This document shows positions 44,054-52,762 of a stretch of 64,000 bases of DNA, piece by piece. The notes under the pieces were generated by a model that had not been told where the DNA came from, searched no databases, and was given only the letters and a program-made list of their open reading frames with translations. This DNA is from Firmicutes bacterium HGW-Firmicutes-15 (GTDB lineage Bacteria; Bacillota; Syntrophomonadia; Syntrophomonadales; Syntrophomonadaceae), in assembly GCA_002840245.1 (NCBI GenBank), contig PHAA01000004.1, positions 62,001 to 126,000 on the forward strand, written 5' to 3'. The number at the start of each line of letters is the position of its first letter. The first letter of the stretch is position 1. A program made the translations under genes and the position numbers.

Positions 44054-47000
44054 ATGAGCAATGCATTGCTTACAAATATATTAGTAGAACTAGTAAAAGA
44101 GCAAAATGACAATGGACAATATGGAGTCAATATTATTAACCTTCCCAGTTTTGATTATAAACAATTTCTTGATGGAGTTGAAAAGTCGTTGCAGAGAAGA
44201 CTTGAGGTTTTTTTCTTAGGTTTTCAACCAAATGAAGAATACGAGATTCTTAAAGATCAAATACCCACAGAAGCACTGAAGTTATGTTTTTCTGTAGAAG
44301 AGGCTGAAAAGTCTAGAAATAGTGGGGATGAAAGTATTTTTAGAATTATGGTGATAAAAAGAAAGGAAATAGAAAAGCTATCCTCACTGCTCTGGTTCCC
44401 GGAAGTTGACTTAAATACCATTTATAAAAGAAGCTGTAAACAGGTTGAAAAAAGTTTGTCGCATAACAATTCAACAATTAAAGCTTTATTAAAAGCACTT
44501 GGGCGACAAGACATTAGAGCCATACTTAACCTAGAAAGATTATTAGAGTACTTAGAGGCTTTATTAGATACAGAAGCTTCAAATCTCCCGGTGGCTATTA
44601 AGGATAACCTTTATAAGCTTGGATTATGTATTGACTCAACACTTGATACTGGGAACCCAGATATTGATGAGATAAAAAAAAGGATAAAAAGGAACAGAGA
44701 GATAGTAAATAGAATTGGAGCCTTAGAACAAGCAGAGCGAAAGAGTATAAGCCAGTATGCTGCGAAAAATACAAATAATGCTACAGTTAAGGCTATCCTT
44801 GAATATTATAAAACAAAGGATATTGAGGTCTTAAAGAAACTGGAATTGCTTGACGTTGAAGAGTGCTTAAAGAATGTTAAGCGTGAACCAGGCAAAAAAA
44901 CACCTTTACCCGTTAAGGGAACAATAAATCCGACTGCTCTTGCAGCACAGTTAGCCTTTGAAGATGATAAGGAGGAAATCGAGAGCATATTGGAGCAACT
45001 AACAAAGGATATTAATGAGAGGGAGAATGTTGAAAAGCCTACTACTGTAATTATTAATTCAAATGGTGTAAAGCTAACTATTAAAACAGAGCCGGTTACA
45101 GAGAAAATTGCTCATGATTTTATTGATGAAAGTAATTTCGGCGGAATAATATATGCAGATGTTTCGAACCCAAAGGATGCTATTGAGGCTTTATCAAAGT
45201 ATACATTTGTTCCTTTTGACAACCAATATTTAGCAAAGGCTAGGGATTATTTGAGAAATTTTGAGAACCATTTAAAAATGGTTCAATGCTCTCAGTTAAT
45301 GGAACCAAAAAAAAATATACTTCATTATATGGAGAACTTTTTGCATTTAAGAGAGGGAATTGTTGGAGATGCAATACGCTTGCAAGATTCACCAATGCTT
45401 CAGGTCATTGCTCAGAAGATAAAATATGTAGCGTATTTAAATGCATATGCTGATTTGTTATGTGTTGTACGTGAAAGCTTTCCACTTATGTGGCAGTTAG
45501 ATCCATCGGCATCTAAGGATATAATAAATGCAATTATATCTCTAGACGTTGTTTATATAATTGGGAATAATGATTGCCATGCTATACCAACCCCTTTGAA
45601 TCCATTGTACTTATGGAAATATATTAAGCTTGCAGAGGAAATAATAAATAGTAAAAGTGTTGATGGAGTTCTTGATGCAGAAGCGGTTTTATCCGAAGAC
45701 GACAAAGAATTTATTATAAGGAAGGCAGAGGATATTCCGGATCCACTAGCTGTTATTCTTCTTTCTAACAATGTTAGAGAACAAGGTGCAATTTTTCTGC
45801 CACTATCAGGACGAATTGGCTGTTTACCTATTTATTCTTCTATACAGCAAATAAATCAGGTTGAAAGCGGAATTGATTCATTAAATCAAGCCATTGTAAG
45901 ATATCTAATGCTCTACCCCCATGCAGGATTAATGCTCAGACTTTGTCTAATTAACCCTCCATCTGTCGGTCTAGTGGTTGATATGTTAAAACGACTTAAT
46001 AAGGATAAGGAATTTAACATTGATGGAATACAACTTGTTGTGTATCGTACTAAGGAAGCATCACGCGATTGGGTGGAAATTAACGATAAATCTATTAATG
46101 AAGGCTTTCTTAGCAGGATAAAGGGTGCAGACTCTGGTAGATTTAAAATTTCAATTATTAACAAGGTTTATTCATATGACAAAATTCTAAGGGAGATTAA
46201 GAGAGAGCAACATCTAATAGTTATATTTGACCCAAACGAAAAAAAGATTGATAACGCAAAAAATAATCCTCTAATACACGTTCACCCTCTATGCATTCCT
46301 AAGGTTTACGAATGTAGCCCTCTTTCAGCAGAAATTACTATACGCCCCGCTAATGAGGGGGGGATATTTTCTGACTACATAAATATTGTTGAAAAGTTAA
46401 ATGAAAGACCATCTTCATTTAGTAGTACTGGGTTATTTTATAATACACCAATAAAAGAGAGCACGTACAAAGAACTGCTGAGTAAAACAGATTGGCTTGT
46501 AATATTGGATCAAAATCTAAAAGCATGGGATTTATCATTGTCCTCAACAAGTGAAAAGCTTTATTATAAGGCTCACGAATATAGGGAAATGGGAATCTAT
46601 TCTTTGCATAGTAAAAAGTTTCTAAAAGGCTTCACGAAATTGATATCTGATATGGGTAATTATATGCCGCAAGAAAGCGGGGTGCAAAATATTATTGATG
46701 CAATTCGATCCATAAATGATGATGGTTTGTTAAGCATAGTTTCACATGCGACAAATTATATTTTTGATGAAAAGCATGGGAAAGGTAGTGCTGGCTTGGC
46801 AATTGCAGCTATTGAGTACAAAGCCCAAAAGCCAGGTTCATTATTGGTAGGGTTAGATACTCAACTTGCAAGGGAATGGCTTGCAGACAGAGAAAATGGA
46901 AAGTTACCAGATCTTATTGGAATAACTCTGGATGATTCAAATAATGCTTTAATAGATGTCATTGAAGTCAAAACTCATTCAGGAGATTATTCAATAAATG

Positions 47001-48682
47001 AGGATATTATTTCTGGACGTGCAGTTGATCAGGTTATGGTTATTGAAGGTCTTATACATGAAATGATGGGTTCAAATGAAAAAATTACTACAACCTCTAG
47101 AAAGGAAATACTCAGAGCACAGGTTTTTGAGAGTCTTTTACAAAAGGACGTTTCAGCAGAGTATAAGCATATAAGTAGTCAGAAGCTTAACGAGCTTTTT
47201 GCTGGCAAATGTAGAATTTCAATAAATCGTGAGATTGTCTATGTTGCTTTTAGTGATAGTGAAAGCTCCAAAAAGAAATATAAAACAGTAGCGGAATTGG
47301 GAGAAAAGCAAATTCAATTAAGTATAATTGGCAGCAATATTATCCAAAAAATTGTAGCTGGGAGTCAAATACTATCTTCAATAGTAGCAGAAGTAGGGGA
47401 TAATAATGAACCCGGAGATTTTCATGAAGACAATACATCAGAGCAAGATCTAAATAAATATGTTAAGGAAGAAAACTCGAAAAATACTGAACATAAAAAG
47501 CAAGTCTCCGTTTCCGATAACTTTGAAGAAAAACCAAAGGATATTGTATCAAAAAAACTGCACGAAGATACAGATAAAGAGAGCGAAATAAAAGAAAAGC
47601 AAGCTGAAAAATGTATTAGACTAACAAGGGTTCTTAGGGATTTTGGAATTCAGGCTGCTCCTGTGGATTCTGATCTCGTTCAGCAGGCGGCTCGCTTTAT
47701 GCGCTTCAAGCTGGAATTACGTTCTGGAGAAACTATTGCGAAGCTAGAAAAGTATAAAGTAGATATTTCTCGTGAGCTTGAGGCATATGGCGAAATTCTG
47801 TTAAGTAATTTGAAAGGAACTAGATATGTAAGTATGGATGTTCCGTTTAATGATGGAGGTAAGCCTCTACTACTTACAGAGCATTTAGCAATGCTCCCTC
47901 GTGAAAATGGAAAGCTTGGCGCTTTAGCTGGCCAAATGCCTGATGGTGAGATCGAATATTTTGATGTTGCCCAAGCACCGCATATTTTAATAGCAGGTAC
48001 CACTGGATCAGGTAAAACAATATTCTTATATTCCTTGATTGTTAGTTTGATTTATCAATATGATGCTGATGAGTTGGAATTGCTTATTGTTGACCCAAAA
48101 CAAACAGATTTCATATTCTTTAATACTCTTCCTCACTTAAGGTATAATGAGGTGCTGACAGACTCAGAACAAGCACTTAAAGCATTAGATGACATAATTA
48201 ATATCGATCTTGAGGAGAGAACAAGTCGACTCAAAGAAAGCATGAGTAGAGATATCTTGAGTTATAATGAAAAAAATCCTCTGAATAAAATGAGAAGATT
48301 GGTTGTTGTTATCGATGAATATGCAGATTTGGTCCAGGTCGCAGAAATTCTGGGTATTCGTAAAGATTTTGAAGGTAAAATATGTAGATTAGCTCAGCGA
48401 GTTAGAAACCTTGGTATACATTTAGTTATAGCAACTCAGAGACCTAATGCTGCCACAGTTACATCGGCATTAAAGGCCAATATCCCTTTTAGAATTTCGT
48501 TTAGATTACCGGCACATCAAGACTCAATGACCATATTAGACAGGTCGGGTGCTGAGGATTTGTTAGGCAAAGGAGATATGTTAATGGTTACAGAAAGTGA
48601 TATAAAACGAGTTCAAGGTCTGTTTATATCAGAGGATGAATTGACTGATTTTATATCTAAGTATCCAGGAACTAAAAGATAA
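44054..48682 (+). CDS. Large DndH/DptH-like protein: PD-(D/E)XK nuclease plus FtsK/HerA-type translocase
   Basis: A 1542-residue protein. The C-terminus is a DNA translocase: AGTTGSGKT at 1314-1322 (Walker A), LVVVIDEYADL with Asp1421 (Walker B), and VRNLGIHLVIATQRPNAATVTSALKANIPFRISFRLP. The region around residue 940-980 has a nuclease signature, LPDLIG (Asp953) then DVIEVKT (Glu971, Lys973), a PD-(D/E)XK pattern. The N-terminal half is helical and unassigned; a charged, low-complexity linker lies near 1115-1195. A single polypeptide combining nuclease and translocase fits a DNA-degrading defence effector. GGAGGG precedes the ATG. The end overlaps the convergent SfsA-like gene by 11 bases. 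Confidence 0.72.
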   Translation: MSNALLTNILVELVKEQNDNGQYGVNIINLPSFDYKQFLDGVEKSLQRRLEVFFLGFQPNEEYEILKDQIPTEALKLCFSVEEAEKSRNSGDESIFRIMVIKRKEIEKLSSLLWFPEVDLNTIYKRSCKQVEKSLSHNNSTIKALLKALGRQDIRAILNLERLLEYLEALLDTEASNLPVAIKDNLYKLGLCIDSTLDTGNPDIDEIKKRIKRNREIVNRIGALEQAERKSISQYAAKNTNNATVKAILEYYKTKDIEVLKKLELLDVEECLKNVKREPGKKTPLPVKGTINPTALAAQLAFEDDKEEIESILEQLTKDINERENVEKPTTVIINSNGVKLTIKTEPVTEKIAHDFIDESNFGGIIYADVSNPKDAIEALSKYTFVPFDNQYLAKARDYLRNFENHLKMVQCSQLMEPKKNILHYMENFLHLREGIVGDAIRLQDSPMLQVIAQKIKYVAYLNAYADLLCVVRESFPLMWQLDPSASKDIINAIISLDVVYIIGNNDCHAIPTPLNPLYLWKYIKLAEEIINSKSVDGVLDAEAVLSEDDKEFIIRKAEDIPDPLAVILLSNNVREQGAIFLPLSGRIGCLPIYSSIQQINQVESGIDSLNQAIVRYLMLYPHAGLMLRLCLINPPSVGLVVDMLKRLNKDKEFNIDGIQLVVYRTKEASRDWVEINDKSINEGFLSRIKGADSGRFKISIINKVYSYDKILREIKREQHLIVIFDPNEKKIDNAKNNPLIHVHPLCIPKVYECSPLSAEITIRPANEGGIFSDYINIVEKLNERPSSFSSTGLFYNTPIKESTYKELLSKTDWLVILDQNLKAWDLSLSSTSEKLYYKAHEYREMGIYSLHSKKFLKGFTKLISDMGNYMPQESGVQNIIDAIRSINDDGLLSIVSHATNYIFDEKHGKGSAGLAIAAIEYKAQKPGSLLVGLDTQLAREWLADRENGKLPDLIGITLDDSNNALIDVIEVKTHSGDYSINEDIISGRAVDQVMVIEGLIHEMMGSNEKITTTSRKEILRAQVFESLLQKDVSAEYKHISSQKLNELFAGKCRISINREIVYVAFSDSESSKKKYKTVAELGEKQIQLSIIGSNIIQKIVAGSQILSSIVAEVGDNNEPGDFHEDNTSEQDLNKYVKEENSKNTEHKKQVSVSDNFEEKPKDIVSKKLHEDTDKESEIKEKQAEKCIRLTRVLRDFGIQAAPVDSDLVQQAARFMRFKLELRSGETIAKLEKYKVDISRELEAYGEILLSNLKGTRYVSMDVPFNDGGKPLLLTEHLAMLPRENGKLGALAGQMPDGEIEYFDVAQAPHILIAGTTGSGKTIFLYSLIVSLIYQYDADELELLIVDPKQTDFIFFNTLPHLRYNEVLTDSEQALKALDDIINIDLEERTSRLKESMSRDILSYNEKNPLNKMRRLVVVIDEYADLVQVAEILGIRKDFEGKICRLAQRVRNLGIHLVIATQRPNAATVTSALKANIPFRISFRLPAHQDSMTILDRSGAEDLLGKGDMLMVTESDIKRVQGLFISEDELTDFISKYPGTKR

Positions 48683-49352
48683 TAGGAATTTCTTTTGAAA
48701 TTTTCAAACCATTATCATTAAGCTTACAATTGTAGCCTTTTAATACCATTCCCTGCTTTATGCATTCATTAAGAAGTGCATGGTATTTGATTATATCTGA
48801 ATTTATTTTAATATTCCTAACAAATGGATTTAAAGATACATAAAAATAGCATGCTTTATATCCATCAATCATTAGATTTCTAATTTGCATTAATTGATCA
48901 ATGGCTCGCTGTGAAAACACACTGGGAAACACTGCTTCATAATGTTGCGATATAATGCTTTTAATTTCAATTATAGTATTATAATCATCTTGAATTAATA
49001 TATCTGCTTTGTAGCTTCCTAATTTTTGCTCCCTAATTACATTTGTCCGCGGGCCAATAAAAGAAAAACGGCTAGAATTAATGTTATTAAATATAAGCCT
49101 ATTTGAAATTGATGTATTTAGAAGTATATAGCTATTTTTATGACGTATAGCAGCTACACTATATTCAGTTCTACTGGTTGCTGATTTGTTTCTAGATAAT
49201 AGAACTTCCTTTCCAGGAAGTTCTAAAAAATTATCTAACCTACAGGATGATGGTATATAGCATTCTACCATACGACCTTCAATTATAACCTCGCATAAAA
49301 AACGATTTTTACTTTCTTTAAAAAATATTCCGACATTATCAAAAATAACCAA
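48672..49352 (-). CDS. SfsA-like PD-(D/E)XK nuclease
   Basis: A 226-residue minus-strand protein. RFLCEVIIEGRMVECYIPSSCRLDNFLELPGKEVLLS matches the OB-like start of SfsA; YKADILI (Asp117) and NTIIEIKSI (Glu129, Lys131) form the nuclease core; VFPSVFSQRAIDQLMQIRNL matches the SfsA helix with its FPDAxxxRxxxHL-like motif. SfsA binds DNA or RNA and is a predicted nuclease. It starts at TTG with GGGAG upstream. Convergent placement against the DndH-like gene suggests a helper or a regulator of the system. Confidence 0.75.
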   Translation of the reverse strand: MVIFDNVGIFFKESKNRFLCEVIIEGRMVECYIPSSCRLDNFLELPGKEVLLSRNKSATSRTEYSVAAIRHKNSYILLNTSISNRLIFNNINSSRFSFIGPRTNVIREQKLGSYKADILIQDDYNTIIEIKSIISQHYEAVFPSVFSQRAIDQLMQIRNLMIDGYKACYFYVSLNPFVRNIKINSDIIKYHALLNECIKQGMVLKGYNCKLNDNGLKISKEIPIIF

Positions 49353-49720
49353 ATGTGATTCTCCCTTATTTACTTATTATTGATTAGGCTGTTTTCAATT
49401 TGATTTGCTGCTCATTCTGATAAGCAATCCCGAACCAAAAAGAGCGATAGTCACAGATCGATATATTTGCCCTTAAAGCATTTCTTTTATGATAGACTTT
49501 ATTATTAAATTCTGATAGATTATGAGCGGGTATTTACAAATTAGGTGTTAAAACCTGAAAACATTAAATTGTTAAAATAGCTTAAAAAATAGAATAGCAT
49601 TTACTTATCTGATTATATAGCAAATTTATAAATTTATAATAAAGTTTGCATTTTAATAATAAAGTATGTATAAAGTTGCTCCTTCTTGACGACGATAAAC
49701 CTCAAAAGGAGCGATTTTTT
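49353..49720. other. Intergenic region between cargo operon and tnsA
   Basis: About 368 AT-rich bases upstream of both tnsA (plus) and the SfsA-like gene (minus). It contains two TnsB-type repeats at 49635-49669. A GGTGT string at 49544 lies near ACAAATTA but lacks TGT/ACA transposon termini on either side, so I do not call an element end there. No gene is seen. Confidence 0.55.
49635..49669 (+). repeat. Two TnsB-like sites upstream of tnsA
   Basis: TATAATAAAGTTTGC (49635-49649) and AATAATAAAGTATGT (49655-49669) are 20 bases apart and in the same orientation as the right-end sites at 38161-38235. In Tn7 the tnsA promoter sits within the right end and is repressed by TnsB. Here the sites are 11.5 kb from the right end, either as separate autoregulatory sites or as a relic of an earlier right end. 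Confidence 0.6.
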
Positions 49721-50566
49721 ATGGCAAAGTATAAGTACGGTGAAACTCCAGAAAAACAGAAAAAGTGGCGAAAAGAAGGGCGTGGACTTGGTAGGGGGTC
49801 CGAATACCATCCCTGGTTGACCGTTCATGATGTAGCTTCGAAAGGCAATATTCACAGAGTGAAAGGGATAAAGATTCCGCGAGATCACCATTTATTATCA
49901 GATCCCGAAAGAGATTATTTCTACATACTTGAGTTTAGCGATTCTGTTATTGATATTCGTGAACAATTTCCCCTGTTTGAACTTGAAGAAACCCAAGCCA
50001 TCGCTCAGGATCTTGGGGTAGAGCATCCTATTGATACTCATACTAATTGCCCCAAAATGATTACTACGGACTTTTTAGTGACAATAAAAAAGGATGGAAT
50101 CTTAAAAGATTTGGCGAGAACCGTCAAAAAATATGACGACATTATGGACCAACGGGAAATGGAGAAATTCGAAATTGAGAGAAGATATTGGAAGCAGAAA
50201 GACGTAGATTGGGGAATCGTAACTGAAAGGGAAATTGATAGCACGATGGCTATTAATTTAGGCCATATTCGTGCGTCCTATGATCTCTCTAAACTTGAGG
50301 GCTATAAAGAGCTTTCTGAAAAGAGCAAAAAAACCGTCATGGCCAAATTCACGGAGGTCATATGTGGGAGCGATATCGTGATCCGGGATACTGCTTTTGA
50401 TTTTGATCAAAAATTGTCCCTGCCAATTGGAACCGCACTATCTCTTTTTAAACATCTGGCGTTTAATAAGGTGATACTTATAGATTTAGAGAAAGAGTTG
50501 GATTTTGACTCACCGCAAAATATCTGTATTCAGCAAGCTACTGCTCATGGGGGGTTAGTTGGATGA
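49721..50566 (+). CDS. tnsA: Tn7 transposase subunit TnsA (endonuclease)
   Basis: A 281-residue restriction-enzyme-fold endonuclease that cuts the 5' strands at transposon ends. The catalytic triad is visible as Glu71 (YFYILEF), Asp117 (ITTDFLV) and Lys136 (ARTVKK), matching Glu63, Asp114 and Lys132 of E. coli TnsA. AAAAGGAG before ATG 49721 fixes the start, 25 codons inside the longest frame. TnsA with TnsB gives cut-and-paste transposition. It overlaps tnsB by four bases. Confidence 0.93.
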   Translation: MAKYKYGETPEKQKKWRKEGRGLGRGSEYHPWLTVHDVASKGNIHRVKGIKIPRDHHLLSDPERDYFYILEFSDSVIDIREQFPLFELEETQAIAQDLGVEHPIDTHTNCPKMITTDFLVTIKKDGILKDLARTVKKYDDIMDQREMEKFEIERRYWKQKDVDWGIVTEREIDSTMAINLGHIRASYDLSKLEGYKELSEKSKKTVMAKFTEVICGSDIVIRDTAFDFDQKLSLPIGTALSLFKHLAFNKVILIDLEKELDFDSPQNICIQQATAHGGLVG

Positions 50567-52758
50567 TCAATATTAATGCAGTTATACAAAATGTTCCAAC
50601 GGAAGAAAAGGAGCCCATCCAAATGAAGAGAATTATTTGGATTATCCCAGATAGTGAGTTTGTTTTCGCCGTTACTCTAAAGGGGGAGGGTATGTTTCCC
50701 TTTATAGCCTCAATGGATGAAATCGAAATCGGAATTGCAACCGGGACGATACTTCTAATTAAAGACCCATATGCAAGGGTAATCAATGACAAAGATATTT
50801 CTCCTCAATTAAAAGAGGCGAGGGACAAAAAATGGGAAATCGTTCAATTTCTTTGGCATGATAACAAGGAACTTGTGCTTAACCGAAAGACTAGGAAATC
50901 TATTATTAGGGAAGCAGCAACAAAGTTCTACTTACCAAAATATGAAATCGATAGGATAATAAAAAGGTTTTGGCAACGTGGAATGAATAAAAATGCTTTA
51001 CTAGCCGATTATATCAACTGTGGTAAAAAAGTGGAAAAAAATTATTCCGGCAAAAAGCTAGGACGTTCTCGTAAATATAGTGAACCAAGAGCAGGTATCA
51101 ACATTGATGAAAATATAAAAAGGATATTTAGACAGGTTATTGATAATCACTATAGACCGATGAAAAAACCGAATCTAAGTGCTACATATAAATATATGCT
51201 TGAAAAACACTTTTCCGATCATTATAAAGACCAAAACGGTGAAATCAGGGCTAAAATTTGGAGCAAAGACAGGTTACCATCTGATAATCAGTTCCGCTAC
51301 TGGCACAAAAAAGAGTTTGATTTTAAAAAAGACTACATTGGTCACTATGGAGAAAACGCGTTCAATCTTCACTATAGGGAATTATTAGGCAATTCAATGG
51401 CAGAGACTTTAGGACCTGGTTCAATATATCAGATTGATGCAACAGTAGCTGATGTATACCTGGTAAACCCTATAAACCCTTTAAAAGTCATCGGTCGACC
51501 GGTTGTATATATAGTTATAGACGTATTTTCCCGAATGGTTACCGGATTATATGTTGGCTTAGAAGGACCGTCATGGTTAGGAGCAATGATGGTATTAGAC
51601 AATGTTGTAGAACCTAAAGCTCAATTTTGCCTTGAGCATGGGTTCGAAATTGCTGAAGAAGAATGGCCATGTAAATATTTACCCGAGCGGCTTGTAGCTG
51701 ATCGGGGTGAGTTAGAAGGTTACAATGCAGATAGGCTTGAAAGCAATCTGAATATTAATATGGATAACACACCTCCATATCGTGGGGACCTAAAAGCCAT
51801 CGTTGAACGTCATTTTAAAACTGTAAACGACCGTATTAAGTATACTTCGCCGGGTGCGGTTCAACGAGAATATAGGACGCGTAGTGATGAAGACCCCCGC
51901 CTAAAAGCTGAATATACGCTTGATGATTTCATTAAGTTTATGATTATCGATGTTATGTGGCATAACAAGCACATTAATCCTACTTACACCCTATCCAGGG
52001 GAATGCTGGCTGATGGCATTCTACCTAAACCAATCGATATGTGGAACTGGGGGGTGAAGAATCGAAAAGGGAGATTTAATGTTTACTCCCGAGATTTTGT
52101 TAGGTTGACCCTACTTCCTATTGTAAAGGCCAATATTACAAGGGCAGGAATTAAAATTTCAGATCGCTATTATAGCTTTGATAAAGCAATTTCTGAAGGA
52201 TGGTTTACAACAGGTAAAAATAAGCGTACAGATTTTTCCTATGACCCTCGTGATGTAAATCGAATTTATTTGCCACATGAAACCGGAGAAGGATTTGATG
52301 TAGCAAATCTGCTGGAGAAAAGTAATGCATATAAAGATTTAACATGGGAAGAAGCTCGCTTCATACATGACTCAGTAAGTGAAGATATAGATAATGCTAA
52401 GCGAGATGATTTACAGAACGATATTGATAGAGATATGGCAACTCAAAAAATTAATACGGAAGCAAAAAAACGGATGCAAAAAGCTAAAAAGAGTCAACCC
52501 CAACTAAGCAAAAATCAAAGAATTAAAGGCATTGGTGAGAATAGAAATGAGGAAAAGGAAAGAATAAGGGAGAATGAAAAATTCATTCTGGGCGATTCTG
52601 AGCAAAAAGAAGGGCAAATATTACCTTTTAAATCTATGGATACGGAACTTGAAGATACTTCGGAAACCGAATCGTTAGGTATGAATAAGGCGAACAACCA
52701 ATTATTAGATAAGTTGACTAAACACAGAGATCAGATATTCGGAAAGGACGAAGAATAA
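50563..52758 (+). CDS. tnsB: Tn7 transposase subunit TnsB (DDE)
   Basis: A 731-residue DDE transposase that cuts and joins 3' ends. The triad is Asp292 (YQIDATVADVYLV), Asp380 (LVADRGELEG) and Glu415 (AIVERHF), with spacings of 88 and 35, identical to E. coli TnsB (273, 361, 396). N-terminal helix-turn-helix regions (about 105-150) bind the 15-base end repeats, and the charged C-terminal tail would contact TnsC. ATG 50563 overlaps the tnsA stop. Confidence 0.94.
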   Translation: MININAVIQNVPTEEKEPIQMKRIIWIIPDSEFVFAVTLKGEGMFPFIASMDEIEIGIATGTILLIKDPYARVINDKDISPQLKEARDKKWEIVQFLWHDNKELVLNRKTRKSIIREAATKFYLPKYEIDRIIKRFWQRGMNKNALLADYINCGKKVEKNYSGKKLGRSRKYSEPRAGINIDENIKRIFRQVIDNHYRPMKKPNLSATYKYMLEKHFSDHYKDQNGEIRAKIWSKDRLPSDNQFRYWHKKEFDFKKDYIGHYGENAFNLHYRELLGNSMAETLGPGSIYQIDATVADVYLVNPINPLKVIGRPVVYIVIDVFSRMVTGLYVGLEGPSWLGAMMVLDNVVEPKAQFCLEHGFEIAEEEWPCKYLPERLVADRGELEGYNADRLESNLNINMDNTPPYRGDLKAIVERHFKTVNDRIKYTSPGAVQREYRTRSDEDPRLKAEYTLDDFIKFMIIDVMWHNKHINPTYTLSRGMLADGILPKPIDMWNWGVKNRKGRFNVYSRDFVRLTLLPIVKANITRAGIKISDRYYSFDKAISEGWFTTGKNKRTDFSYDPRDVNRIYLPHETGEGFDVANLLEKSNAYKDLTWEEARFIHDSVSEDIDNAKRDDLQNDIDRDMATQKINTEAKKRMQKAKKSQPQLSKNQRIKGIGENRNEEKERIRENEKFILGDSEQKEGQILPFKSMDTELEDTSETESLGMNKANNQLLDKLTKHRDQIFGKDEE

Positions 52759-52762
52759 ATTT

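Noticed and set aside
38735-49352. BREX or DISARM defence system
   Set aside because: No PglX/PglZ, BrxC or DrmA/DrmB-type proteins or methyltransferase are visible; the motifs fit DUF4338 and DndFGH-like proteins better.
49530-49560. A possible inner transposon boundary at GGTGT 49544
   Set aside because: The five bases match the target duplication, but neither TGT nor ACA termini nor end repeats abut it; five-base matches occur by chance.
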